From positions 67,782,056-67,846,055 of the forward strand of contig CM049310.1 of the NCBI GenBank assembly GCA_026874595.1: DNA of 64,000 nucleotides, given 5' to 3'. Source of the DNA: Sipunculus nudus. Lineage: Eukaryota > Annelida > Sipuncula > Golfingiida > Sipunculidae. The notes below the pieces were generated by a model, which did not search any database, was not told the origin of the DNA, and saw only the letters and a list, made by a program, of their open reading frames with translations. Below are positions 1-14,300 of this stretch, in pieces (position 1 is the first letter of the stretch; the number at the start of each line of letters is the position of its first letter). Made by a program: the position numbers and the translations under genes.

Positions 1-2239
1 AAACAATTCTAGTTCCAATAGTTCTAATCTGGGCATTTTGCATCTAGACATTGTGAATGAGAATAACTGAACAACTATGACAGTAAGGCAAATCAATACA
101 ATAGTCTCTGAAACCTTCAATATCTAGTCTAATTTTTGAGGTTTTATTTTCAAATTTCAGAATTTAACAGATTAAATTCTTATATGTATCTCCTGTAATT
201 TAAATCAAATTTACTTACAGGAAACAAAACATGCCGTGGTCGAAGTTGAGCAAAATTTATGGTATTGATTTTATATATTTATGCTATGTGCATTATGTTT
301 GGGCCCACAACTTTTATAAATTACATAATACTGACCTAATTTCTGGCATGTACATAGGAACTATATTGGGTAATATTTATGATAAATACAAAAAAAAAAA
401 ACAAAAAAAAAAACAGATGAGTGATTTTGATATTAAGCAATCCTGAAGTGTGATAAAAAGATTTTTTATGGATAAAAAGAGGATTTTCCTTAATTTCTCC
501 TAGGGAACTAAGTCACAGTGACTCAAATTTCGGAATGGATAAAAAGAGGATTTTCCTGAATTTCTCCTAGGGAACTAAGTCACAGTGACTCAAATTTTCG
601 GACCGGAAGGAGATCTTGCCAATTTTGGAGTTGTAGGTCTAACGGTTTCAAAACATGTCAGTCTAAGGAATGGACAGTGTATCATAACTAAAGCTCAGAA
701 AACTATAAAGCTCCTTTACCCTAGTCACATTTATGAAATAGACTCCTAAAGTTACAAGCACATTATTTAATCCCAATTTGGTCAACCTGATCCCGAAAGT
801 TTAAAATCTGTTAAAAATTCAGCACATATGTAATGAAGTCTACTATCAAACACTACCCACTGAGAGGAGTAGGGTTAGCGAACCTCCATCAGTTTATTGT
901 AGCACAATCTGACACCCAGCACCCACTATCAAAGGGAGCTGGGCTCTAATTGTGTGCAAAATGCTGGTCATAAGGCAAACTTTATACACCCTAATGAAGT
1001 AACCTCGAATTACAAACACAGTCACATGCAAATTTACTATCACTAAAGATTATCATAATAAACTATGGACCCATGGGTTTTGAAACTCAGCTAAATTTGT
1101 CTATAAGGATATGTTCATGAGGTTGGTCAAAATATGGGTCCTGTGATTAGTTATAAGCCAACCTGTCTACCTAAACTGGAGTTATCCATAAACTAATTTG
1201 TGACCTTGATCTTTGACCAAGTGACCCCAATATCAAAAGGAAACTTCCCTTATTGGCAGGTGCACCACATGTGTAAAGACAAAAGGTTTGCGATGAAAAT
1301 TTTGGCTTAAAATGCATCCACAATATTTCTAAAGTATTGGATCGTGTGACCTTGACCTCATGACCCTGGAATCAACAGAGTTCTGACTTTAGTGGTGGGC
1401 CATATAAAAGTCAAGTTTGAAACCAATTTTTAATCCAAATTAGTTATCATTTGAAAACTAATATGTAGATAGTTGGCCCCTTTGGCCTTGACCTTAAAAT
1501 CTGCATGTTTCTTCAACTATTGCAAGCTGAACATTATCTGGAAGATGGGTTTGGAATGGTAGGTTTGGCTTAAAATACTTCTTCAATAATTAAAAGAGTG
1601 GCTCCTGTGATCTTGACCTCATGACCCAATAACCAATCGAGTTCTTGCGTCAGAAGTAGTTCATATATAGGTCAGTTTGAAATACATATGTTGACCCAAA
1701 CTGGAGTTATCATCAAGAAACAAATTAACATATAGGAAGAAACACTGAAGAAACACTGGATGAAACCACAGCTGAGAGGATGACATAACTGCTGTCATTT
1801 GGTCTAAAAAAAACAGAAAGAGAATGATCAAGGATTAGAAAAAATACAGGTGGCGCCACCATTTTCAGGAACTGACAAAACTGGTCATGGTCAATATTCA
1901 AGGCAAGATTCATGGCAATCCATGCATTTTTTATTCAAAATACTGGATATTTTGTACCAAATTTTGGATTATTCTGGGGGATACTTACTAACTCCATAGC
2001 TTGGACAATGAAGGTTGTAGTGACCTTATTTCAGGTTTCCAAGATTTTTTATTAGCCTACCTGTATATTCAGTTACAAGTTTCTAGGGCAAGCAGTTACG
2101 TTTTGTGACAACGGACAAAGTGCCATTCCTATACCTCAGTTGACTTTCAGTCAGCTGTGCTAATGAAGGTACCAAACATTTTTCTGACCAATCAGTCTAT
2201 TTGATAAGCTGCATGCTACAATGCCTGTGAGACCCTTAC
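1..2239. repeat. FUBP-like intron after exon 13: fragments of dispersed repeats
   Basis: No exon seen. About 120-700 is a minus-orientation fragment of the internal sequence of the 2.6-kb family B element (shared with 13690-14990 and 50530-52400). A 65-70 bp direct tandem duplication lies at about 467-600. About 838-962 recurs at 5040-5166. About 1100-1700 holds several GACCTTGACC-type motifs. 1849-1860 is a GGTGGCGCCACC palindrome. About 2100-2165 resembles the 5' hairpin of family B in minus orientation. Confidence 0.55.
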
Positions 2240-2337
2240 CATGGCACTTTCCACCAGCTCCTGGACCATGTGTCGGGCCTGGTCCACCTTCTCTGGATGA
2301 CCTGTGATGCTGCAGATTCTATCTGGCTTTCCATCAT
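2240..2337 (-). CDS. FUBP-like exon 13 (KH3 second half; last exon in window)
   Basis: 98 nt encoding [20 protein letters not shown] and the terminal KH3 helix [12 protein letters not shown], then a GTAAGG donor in phase 0. The gene continues beyond the left edge. Confidence 0.93.
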
Positions 2338-5300
2338 CTGGAGGAATATTAAGAGTGTGCTTGATTAGTAATCATACTAACAAATTTTCAGAAACCAAAG
2401 AAAATACCAAATTATGTACTTAACATTATTAGTCTTCTAAAAATGAAATTTGATGACAATGTTCCATGAAGCTCTGCTCAACTTGAGGCACGAAATTACA
2501 TCAGATTAACTGCTAAAACTAATCTTGTAATCATGATCCCCATTACGCTAAGCAGTTATTTACCCTTTGTTAACAAAACCAACCAATAATCATATCAAAC
2601 AATCATGATCCAGGTTGTCCTGCAGTGTTTATATTAAGTCCACAACGGTTTCTCCAGAAATGTTTTAAATGTATTTTTCAAATTTTTCTGGTAGACTAGG
2701 ATGAGCACAGAGGAAATGTGACTTTACTATTAATGAATTGTCCAAAATTTTATTTTATCTAAATAACATATAAAGGTTGCAAAAACACTGTTTCAAGTAA
2801 GCCATGGGTCATGATACATGGCTTACTCTGACAAAATATTATACTTTGGCACAAATACAGGTCAGTGATCAAATACAGGATTAACAAGATTTCATGTGCT
2901 CATGTATATGTGTTCTTGAATAACACAGACCTATGCTGGGTGTTCACTATATCTAAGTTAACCCCTTGTCAATTTTTAATTCTATGAATGTTAATATTAA
3001 TAACAAATAAGTACAAAGAGTACAAACCCGGCAAGAACTGGACCCTGGCACCAGTCTCAGCCTGGATCTTGCGAATCATCTCTCCTCCTTTTCCAATGAC
3101 CACACCCACTGACATGCGGGGGACCGGCATCTGCAATTCAATATATCAAGCTGTGCAAGTGTGCTGGAGTATACACATACATACAAATATATATATATAT
3201 ACACGCACCTTTAAAGGTAAAAAAAAAAGGTATAGGTGGGGTTTATAGTCTGATATCACCAACGATGCCAGTCTTTCCACTTTGCCTTCCTGGTCTTTCT
3301 GGCCTGTTCATGCTTGTTGCTTTCCTCATCTCCCTTGGGAGCGTACAACTAAAGCAGCCATTACAGGCGCTAGAAGGTTCTTCGTTCTACATTTGCTTGC
3401 CGCCCATGACCAGTACCCATTTTTTTCCTGGGTCAAAAGAGCGCACCCTTGTGGTAAAGACTTTGGCTAGCAGTTGCAGTGCAAACAGCGTTTAACCGGG
3501 ACGCAAACCAACATCCCTGCAGTCTGGTGCCCTAACCTTTACGCCACCACAGTCCTTTACAGGGGCTGGACAGGATTTACAGATCACCCTTAGTATAATG
3601 GCAATATTTATTACTATAAATTCATCATAGTATACAAATGACATTTACGACAAACTTAAAAACTGGTGAAGCAAACATGCATCTAAAAGTTACAAGAGCA
3701 GGCATTTTTGAACTGTCAGCATACTTCATCCCTGCTTTGAAACCTAAGTCCAGGTGCACAAAGAATCTGGTAGCACATAAAAAGCAGTATTGTGATATGA
3801 ACTATCATTTACCTCCTGTCCTCCTCTCTGCCCATAGTTGTTGTAGTTGCCACCGCCACCACCACCTTGCTATAAATGAAACAAAATCATGTAAATACAA
3901 AAGATATAAAAGCAGTTTTTTTTTCCTCCTCTTTATTAAATTGTACTAATTGCAAGCAAGACCACAGATACTGTATTAAAGAACTTTACAGTCGCATTCA
4001 AAGAATAAAGCCGCAGTAGTTCAGAAAATGAGGTCTCAAAAAATAGCAATAATGTAAGATGAAGGTATATGCTTAATCTCTTAAACAAAGGGAAACAATG
4101 GTAGGTTTTCAGGTATGCTCAGAGATCCAATTATCCAAGACTATCTGAATTTTCAGGTCTGTAGCTTTAACAGTTTTGAGATACCCTTTTAACAGATGAA
4201 TTTGTAGAATAGCTACAATCAGAAAACTAATCAAGTGATAAAGGTCCAGCAACAGCTTGCATCAGGTGAAGGTCAGTACTTATCACACACATTCACATAT
4301 TCTAATCGTAGTCATCTATCAAAAGACATCATATATAATCTGTAGAGAAACTTACATCTTTCTCTGCCAAAAGGTCCATTACCATCTGCTTGGCCCTCTG
4401 AAACAGGAGATCAATACAAGTGATCAGTCATGTGCAACATGCACATATGATTCAGAGTACTTATCCAACACATGCATGTTCAAGAGTGAACAGCAGTATC
4501 AATGGTCAACAAAGGCAAGTGGAGACTCAAAATTATTTTTTTAACAATATAGGTCCATGGTCTGTTGCAGCCAATACTTAGGAATTCTCATCTCAACTAA
4601 CTGAGTTTAGAACTCAACTGGACTCCTATGTACATTGTGACATATATGTCTGATGACAGAAACCATACAGATGTAGCCATACAAATGTAACAGTCCATGA
4701 AATCCAAATGGAAAAGTTATACAAGAATTTAGATGAACATTGCACACTGCAGAATTATTCCAGCATCACTTCTAGAAGACCAAAGTGGCTGTTAGAACAT
4801 GGATCAAACGGTGATTAGAGAACCAACTAACTTACTTCACATTTGCCTGGTTCTCCGGAGATGCGTAGAGGTTTTTCAAAATGTGTTGGCTGATTACTGT
4901 CCTGAATCATCACCATCTTTACACCAGCCCGCTCCTACCACAAAACAAACACACGAGTTAAGGATTTTCAAAACAAGACTTACACTGCCCTGCTGATATT
5001 CAAGGAAATAATTTAATACACACAAACAGTGTAGCAAGGTCTACTATCAAACTCTACTCACTGGGTTTTTGCACCCTTGTAGTGTTAGCTAATTCCTTGC
5101 CTTTTCATGTTGCACAAATTCTACACCCCCAGCCTTTGGAACAGGAGGGGGCTCTAGTTTGTGCTTTGTCAATTATTGCAAGGTTATAGACATTGCTATC
5201 ACCATAAAAGTTATCCATGCAATTCACAAAAGACAAAACGCATAGGTCAGCATTATGATTATTGCTGATAACAGACCAAAAAAAAAAGGCCACCATGTTT

Positions 5301-8300
5301 TAAACAGAATTTCCCCACAAGTGCAAAATCAGTAAATTTACAACAGTTTCTCAGCTGAATCAAACATTTTAAGAGCCATAAATATAAATATAAACATTTT
5401 TTATGCAAAAATCTGGTGATGCTATCTCCTGCTATTCCCGAGAAATTATGGTTTACTGATGACCAATGACCCCTGTACAGAAAAGGCTGATGCAGGTTGT
5501 GCCACCAATACCTCAGTTTTAAATATGACTCATGTCATACAATTAGGTGATGATAGCTCCAGCAATTTCTGCTACTGTAATTTTAGTATCCTTTTTTGGC
5601 CAAAAAACTAAGTTCAGCTTCCAGTGCCTCAGCCAAAATTCACTGAACTGGAACCATTCAGACAACTTGAAGATTGTTTCAAGGATTATTTCTTTGAAAT
5701 ATTGAACAATTTGGCTGGACTTTCATAAAAGCTTTTTAAAGGTGTTTTTAAGCTTTTTCCTGATAAATCTAAGTAAATGCACATTGCAAAACCAGCAAAA
5801 TCTGATTTTTTGTTAGATTGTAATTTCTGGCATAAAATTTGGTGATGATAGCTCCTGCCTTTTTAAATTAAATTGGTTAAACGTACGGACGCCAAACCAT
5901 CACTTAAGCTCAAAGGTTTGCTTATAACAAACGGACAGATATCAAGGGGGTGAACCTTGGTACACTTGACTTGGCAAAATGCCAATAGATTCTGGTGAAA
6001 CGTGGCGACCTCGTAGAGAAACAAGCTAGGGATTTCTTGGCACGTTGATATGCTCTATACCAAAGCCTGGGACCTCTGGCCTCATAAATATGCACAGATT
6101 TTGCAGAGAATTAATTTCAGTAAGAAATATTAATGATAATTATTCATAGACCATTCATCTAAATCCAAATTCTTGGCATGTTATAATGACACCAGATATT
6201 TAAAGGATGGACATAGCTACTACCCATACCACAATACTGCCTAGAAGAAGCATGTTCCAAATGCCATTTCTTGAGAGCTATTTGGTCTCTTTCTCTCTCA
6301 CACAGACCTTTCATTATTTCAAACAGCAGAATTCTATTCATGTATATACTCGATGCGTATCAATTTGACGTAATTTTTTGCAATATTTACAACACCTATT
6401 ATGTTTGAGAAATATTGCTGTTACCAATAAAGACCATATGTGTTATATTCCATTATACCTGAAGGTGTTTGATTGTTTCACCGCCCTTTCCTATGACAAG
6501 GCCAACTTTGTCTCCTGCTATCATCATCTCGATCATGGTATGACCTTGAGCCATGGCTGCTGCATCAGGGCCTCCTTGACCTCGCTCGATGATGCGGGAT
6601 ATCATAGACTTCGCTGCCCTGGAAGAGATTTGTCAACTTAATGACTGGTCACAAAATATAGATCAATTCATCTAAAAGAATCACAACTTACCATGGTGTC
6701 AAAGTGATTGGTAAAGACATCACACAGACATGCCTCCTCATGTTTTCTTTTAAATAAAGTCATAAAGCCTCCCACTAAGAAGGGAAGATGTATAGGGGTT
6801 GCAAGTTTATTTCTATATCCATACATAGGTAAAAACAGTTTGAGGGTGAACTTCATAGATACCCCCCATGTGAGAAAAAAAACCCTTTCCATTTTTTTTC
6901 TTTCTTCTGCCAAGATTCTGTTGGTGCTAATCTTCAATGAGTTTCAATAGATATAAATTGGGCACCATTGTAAAAGTACTAAGTCATAGATTTTCCCCAT
7001 AAATTTAATTCTGACCATGACCTTATTTCCAAGGTCATACACTCCATTGCAAATTTCCCATCATTACTCAGTTGCAGGTGAAAGAGGTGAATGCTCAGGA
7101 ATTGCATAAATCTAGCTCAGATATAGACTTTACAGCTTGTAGGAATGTTGGCCTGCACTTTGTCAAATATGCTTTACTTCGTGAAAACTTATATAATTGT
7201 AATGGAATTTCCAACTCAAACGTACAAGAACAACTTCTGGGCAATATAAATATATATATATATGGCATGTGCCAAAAGGCCTGTCAGCTGGTATTACCAA
7301 GCAACATAAACATGAACTCACTCTATAGAATCAGCAGGTCCTGTGAGAGTACATGGTCTGTACTGAGATCCACCACTATCTGTAACCAAAAGCATTTAAT
7401 TACAAGTGGTCTTTTGTATTTAGATATGAATCTTTATAAAATACAAAAAAATTCACATGAAACCTAGAACTTAAACATATCTCTAAAATGCATTACACAG
7501 AATGACTATGTTAATTTCATGGGCAAAAATATATCTTAAATACATCATACTGAAGATTAACAATGTGCAATAAATGAAATAAGAGAAATTAAAATATATA
7601 ACACAAGTTATAAATCCCAACAAAAAAATGTAAAATAAATTTAATGATACTTGGATAAACTGAACAAGGGTCCCATAGGTCAAGGCGCTCAGCTGTTATA
7701 AATGATCATAAAATATGCTTTTGAAGGGGTAGACAAATGCTAGTTTTGTGTGGTAATATAAACAGTATTATGAGATGGTGTTTAACATAGTTAGGTAATA
7801 TTTGGATATATTCTGGGATAAAGGGAAAAGGATTGATGTCAATTATATTATTTACATCTGGAAATCGAATACTTATGTAACAGAAGTTTTGACGTGGCCT
7901 GATGCTGCAAGTATATACCATTATGTCAGTTTTTTCATGTAAATTTTATCCCATGAGTATTTATTCAGTTTCAATCAAACAAAATTGCTGAGAATCCAGG
8001 ATATACAGATTTAAATAATGATCTTAGGCACCCGATTTTATGGCTTTAATTTATATTTAGAAACAAACTATTATATTCACTTTTGAATACTTTCACATCA
8101 ATCTACACTCAACATAGCAATAGTCTTATGATTATATTAACATTATAGAAATCATTATGAGAACTTGTCTAAGATCTTATTTGAATATTTTTTTTTAATA
8201 CATGTATCAGAAAAAAAATAATATGAAAGGTAATCTCAGCTATGAAAATAATACATGTGTAAAAAAAAAACCCCAATAAATTATGTGTTTCCGCAAGCCA

Positions 8301-11300
8301 TTCGCCACGTCGCCAATGGCTTATAAAAATTGTGTGTGGCAAAAATTTGCTCACCAGTATTAGCCACGTAGGCGAAAGTTATTTTTCCTGCTACCATCAT
8401 ATCTGATGACTGCTCAATGAAAGGCTGAACGTAAAATAATGTCACACTGGCAAATGTTTTATTTCATGGTTGATTTTGCTATACATGTAGTCACTTCAAA
8501 TAAAAATGTTTGAAAATAACTTAGCATGCGCTGGTTGTTGTCTTGGTTAACTTGTCAATGTCAGTGTCAAATCAAAGGGAATATTGCCTTTTTTTTACTA
8601 TGATCTTTTGGGGTACATGAGCTAGAACCAATTTTGTTGTGAGAACGTAAAGATTGTAACAGGCAAAACAATAAAGGCCAGTTTAACAGACAGACAGCCG
8701 ACGGACATAGGACCATCACTATAGCTCAGTTGACTTACAGCGGAGCAAAAAATACTTGCCTTGGGCAAACTGAACTTTGACACCAGTTTCTGCCTGAATG
8801 TTCGCAATCTGCTCACCTCCTTTACCAATAACTGCGAAATAAATATAACCATTGTGAAAGCGCCTCTTGACAATGAATCAGGCTTTCAAAACCACATTTT
8901 CCAGCTGATATGTAAACAACAGTCATGGAGACTAAGAAAAGTTTTCCTAATTAAATATTTCTAGTTTTCAAATGACTGACTCAAGTATCAGATGTACTAC
9001 TACTGCCATAAGAAATAATCTCATTACCTACACTGCATAGCTTGGATTTGTGAACAAATTGGGTTTAAAAGGAAACAATTATAAGTAAAACCACTTGTAC
9101 AACTATCATGGTACAATAATTTACATACCATAAATCTGCCAAAACAAAGAAAAGTTGTATACCAAAATTACAAGAGGCATAAAGAGACAAGGGCCCAGAG
9201 GCACATATTGTCCCCCGCCATGCATTTAACTAGTTAAAAGTGTGGCATCAGTGAAGTCCAAGTACACCATACTTTGATAAGAACCACTTTTAATTTCATA
9301 ATACATGCAAAATACAAACTGGTTTATGAAAAAATATGCATGATTAACTTTTTACTTATACTGATGACCCTGTTTTAATTAAAGGGGCCCAATCACCTTT
9401 TTGACCTTTATTAACTAAAGTAATCCAAATGAGCTTTCATAAAAATAGGCCAGAAAGCGTGGTTATCTCAACAAACAAGCTGCTTGTTTTGTTCATATCA
9501 ACAAGTTTATAATATGTACGGGCCAGCCAGAATAATCAAAAACTCAACAAGGGCATCTGGCAGCAAGCCAGATAAGCCAAAGCTTTGCAAATGGCGTTTT
9601 ACACCAAGTGACCTTTCCATCTCTACATATATGCATCCTTCCGCCTAAGTTTAAATTTTTTACCATTTCTGTGTTTACAAACATGTTGTTAATAAACATG
9701 TTTACACTTCCTTCACGAAGGCTTTAAAAGATCGTTTCACAACCAAAATTACCCTTAGATCATTAATATATACACAGAGGAAGCAAGAAATCACATGAAT
9801 TCTTTTTCAAAAGGTAGGTGATTGAGCACCTTTAATGTAATTTGATTAGGAAAATAAAATGAAGGATTTGAACATGTCCAAAGGGTCAGGTCTTACACAC
9901 TCAAACATTGCGCATGACCAAGAACAAAACAATGAAACTGAAAATACCATTTCAGTTATTAACCAAAACAGCTGGTGGTAATGATTGTGGTCAAGATATT
10001 AACATTTAGTGCTTACAGCTCCTGCTGTTGCTAAGATATTTGGTACTAGTTTCAAGATTAAAGCATACAAACACCTGAAATAACAAAATGTTGTTATGAG
10101 TAACGATTGCATGAAGAAGCCATTCAATCAGCAAATTTCATTAGTCCTGTGGAAACATCAGTTTGAAAACTAGAATACGGGTAGTCGACAAGCGACTACG
10201 TGTATCCGCCAAAATCAGAGTGGAACGGGTGAAGTGAGGCATGGATTGAGTGGCAAGGGGAAATAGAGTGAGGTGTGTTGCATACAACATGGATGTCTGC
10301 AGCCAAAATGTATATGTAGGTTGCGCCACCTACCACAAATGCAGACAGCTGTCACATAAATGTAGGTGGCGCCACCTGTCATAAAATCCAGAAAGCTGTC
10401 CAGGATGTATAAACCTGCAAGATTTTAGGTAGTTATGTCAAACCACTACAGCCATAAGAGTAATTTTATCCGACGGCAGACAAACAGACGGAGGCTGGGC
10501 AAAAATGGTTGCAGGTGGCACCACCATTTTTAGTGTATGTTATAAAGCTATCCTAGAGCTACATTTATATAAAATTTTTAGCCTGATCGATCAAACGGTT
10601 CCCGAGAGATATGAGCTTGGATGTCTGCAGCGTAAACGAGAATGTAGGTGGCTCATGTCACAAAATCGAGAAAGCTATCCAGGATGTATACGCATGCCGA
10701 ATTTCAGGTGGCTAAGTCCAACCAATGCAGAGATATGAGTGATTTTATCCCAAGGCAGATGAACAGATGGACATAGTTAAAAATGGTTGCAGGTGGCGCC
10801 ACCATTTTTAGTGTATGTTATAAAGCTATCTAAGGGCTACATTTGAGTTAAATTTTTAGCCTGATCCGTCAAACGGTTCCCGAGATATGTGGGTTTATGT
10901 GTGGAAACAGACGCACAAATGGACGCAGAGCGCAGAGGAAGGGTCAGAGGTCAAAACAAAATCGGGGCGCAGCAGTTCACATGTGACCCGAACATAATCC
11001 CGGGTTTCGTAAAATTCTGCCCAGCAGTTACAGAGGAGTTCTCCGGACACCTACGCCGCGGCGGCAGTGTCCGACTGAAAACATAGTATCCGCAAAACTC
11101 TCTTTTGGTGGATACAATAATTCGATGCAATAGTGTTTTCATCTAATTCCTCTTGCTCCAGGGAATCTTCGCATAAGATGTAAGTTAAGTGTTATTGTAT
11201 GGACTTATCTGCAGACAGTGGTAAGGACAGGATGGCAGGACAGGGACCATTTTAGTGGTCCTCTCTCCTATGGCAGCAGAATTATAACAAGTGACCCATT

Positions 11301-14300
11301 GGTCGAGATGCTCAGCTGACCAGGAAGACATTCACAAAAGGAATTTTATTATCTGAATGGTGAAAATCTCATGGAGATTTTTTATGGACCTCCATGCATA
11401 CTCAGTAGTTTCTAGGTCCAGATTATAGTTCAGAGGATATAGGTCACAGTGATCTAATTTAAGGTTACTAAGGAGACTTTTATGGACCCCTGCTGGTTTT
11501 CAGTAAGAAGTTTCTAGGACCAAGAGTTTGTACCCTGTTACCAAAGGGACATACAGGCAGAGAAACAATGGACCAAGAGTGATCTCATTTCAGTCATCTG
11601 AGCTAAAAATACAGAGATTTTCAGTTATCAGAGGACGAAATATAAATGTCCTTATCAGAATGTGATTAAATATTCAATATCTGAGAAAATTGGGACACTT
11701 ACTTAGGCCAACCATGCGGTCCGGTACACTGTAATTCTCAGTGGTGACCATGCCCATTCCTGGCTGTCCTAGACCGCCACCTGGCGTTACCTGTGGATTC
11801 ATTGGGCCAGCACTTGGTGGGGAAGAGATCCCAAGCTTGGCGTTGATCTGGGCTGCAGCGCTGGCTGCTGCTTGAACTGCTTGTGCTCTGAATTTTAAAA
11901 AAATATTGCATATTTCCAATCTCCCTGTCTCAAGTCTCCACTGGCAAAACTTCACAATAAGGGAAAGTTTTCACTTGAAATAAAGATTTCTGAATAAACA
12001 TGTTCGTGAAATTTAGCTAAAAATTTAAGCGTTTTCATAATTAACTAAATACAACATTTTAAGTATTCAAATTCATGATACACATCTATTATTCTTATTA
12101 CCTTCACAAAATAACATTTAATGCTAGCAAAAATGTTCAATTCTAATTAACATTTTAACATTAAAGTGCCACAAATTTTTTTTAACTGACATAAGAGTAT
12201 TTAAAAAGATACATTTATCAAGGGACCAATGGGTCATGGCACTCAGCTGTCTATCAGGGCTTAATAATTCTGGCATAGATCTCCATTTTATCTCTGTTAC
12301 ATCCAATTCAATATGAAACTAGAATACAGAAAGGAGCCAGAGATCGGCACAACAGTGAGGGAACACTTAAAGGAAAATATGCCTGAAAATAAACTGAAAC
12401 ACTGACAGGTTAGAAACAAGGGACCTATGGGTCACGGCGCTCAGCTGTTATATATGATAAAAAAATATTATTTAGAAATGAGGCACATGCTGGTTTTGTG
12501 TGGTAATAAATATAAGCTGTATTATGAGTTGTTGTTGTTTAGCTTATGTATGATATTGATAGTACCTTTGGAGACAGGGAAGAGGACTGATTTCATTTAT
12601 TTTATTAACATATGGAGTACTATTGTAGCATAGATATTGACTTGGTTATATAACTTAATATAATATAAGAGCAACTATTTATTAAAAAAAAATTACAACT
12701 ATTGTCCCAAATATAATTTTTATTTAAAATAATAAGAGAATCGTATGATTTTTTAAAATGAAATATAAGTGAAATGATTATTAAAATAATATTAAAGAAT
12801 ATATTCATGAATGCATTCATGAATACATTTTGAAAGTATTTGCACTGGTATTCATATACTTTCATTTTTACCTGAATTCCCATTCTTTATGCAAGAAATT
12901 TTATAATGGAGCACAAATTCATATTCGTATTTAAATACAATTGCAAAGTATTCGCACCATGTCTGGTATTTATATAGTTTTCACCAAACAATGATGTTAA
13001 GAATCCAGAATATACAAAATTCACACATTTAAATAATGATCATAAGTACCTGGTTTTATGGCTTTTATTTATATTAAAAAAAATAAATGTAATATATTCA
13101 TTTTGGACTTATTTCACATCAAAGTACACACTAGACACAGTAGGAATCTAGATAAATATTATCAACTGCATTTTTGTCTATCATTAATTTCCTTCATATG
13201 ATCCCTAATGATTAGTAATGAAAAATATGATTTACTTTTTTATCATTAAAATTGAACTGAAAAATACTGCATGGTGTTATTTGGAATATGTGACATTCTA
13301 TCCATTGATACAAGATTCTTATATCATCAGTAACTGCAAGTTAATTTCCTGTTATTATAAACTAACAAATTCCTTTTCTATTTTTCTTTAATTTGTTATT
13401 AAAAATCAATAAAAATTTATTAATTTATTGTTTATTGTTATGTAGTTGGTTAAAACTACTAGATGAGTTTGGTTGGACACCTGGATCAACTGTGGCTGGC
13501 CATAAGCTGCCTGGCTGCCCGAGTGAATGCCTCGCTTCAAGCATGCATAATTTGCTGAAAGTTCAACAAGGTCAACATACAGGTGACTCAAGAGGGGCTG
13601 GAGAGAACCAAGGTCTGACATGGTCTCATAAAAACATTAATAAAAGCTTCAATTTTTGGCCAATTTCTTTCAGCTTTCTAAACTAAAAAGCTGAAATCCT
13701 TATGTGTGCATGATATGAAAATTATATCAACAGTGCTCACAGGAAACAAACATGCCATGGTCAAAGTTGGGCAAAATTTAAGGTACTAATTTTAAATTTA
13801 TACTAATAACTTTCGAAAAATTCAGAACTAATTTTTGGTATTCAATTGAATCTTGATTAAATAATGTTACATCCCTGACAAAAAATCTCTAGCTTCAGCA
13901 ACCCCCTTGTTAAGGGAGTAAATATTTTTCTTGAATTTTTACAAAGTGCATTATGTTTGGGCCCATAACTTAAAACAATTACGCAATACTGACATCATTT
14001 CTGGCATGTACTTAGAGAATGTTTAGAAAAATATATATATTATATATGATTAAAGTCAGATCAGTGGTTTTGATATTAGGCAGTCTTGAAGTGTAACAAT
14101 GGGTTTTGAATGGAAAAATTAAGTTTTTCATTAATATCTCGAAGGTATTAAGTCCTAGTGATCAAATTCTTGGCATGGTAGTGGATTTAGGAGACATCTA
14201 ATTGCATGCCAAATTTTAGGAACTGAGAGCTGAAGCTGGGTAGCTGAGCTCTTGCAAACTGCATAACACTAGCTTGATGTAAACAATATGTTACATGGTG

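Noticed and set aside
231-446. 71-codon frame on the plus strand
   Set aside because: Lies in a dispersed repeat (the TGCCATGGTCAAAGTTGGGC module seen again near 13750, 14430 and 54520); no family resemblance.
3265-3495. Short plus-strand frames and a possible tRNA gene on the minus strand at 3480-3560
   Set aside because: The tRNA-like part lacks a closing acceptor stem and continues into a body, so a SINE explains both.
12427-12883. Short frames on both strands, repeated at 55405-55872
   Set aside because: The paired copies are the AT-rich end of the family B element; similarity is at DNA level and includes both strands, with no protein family match.
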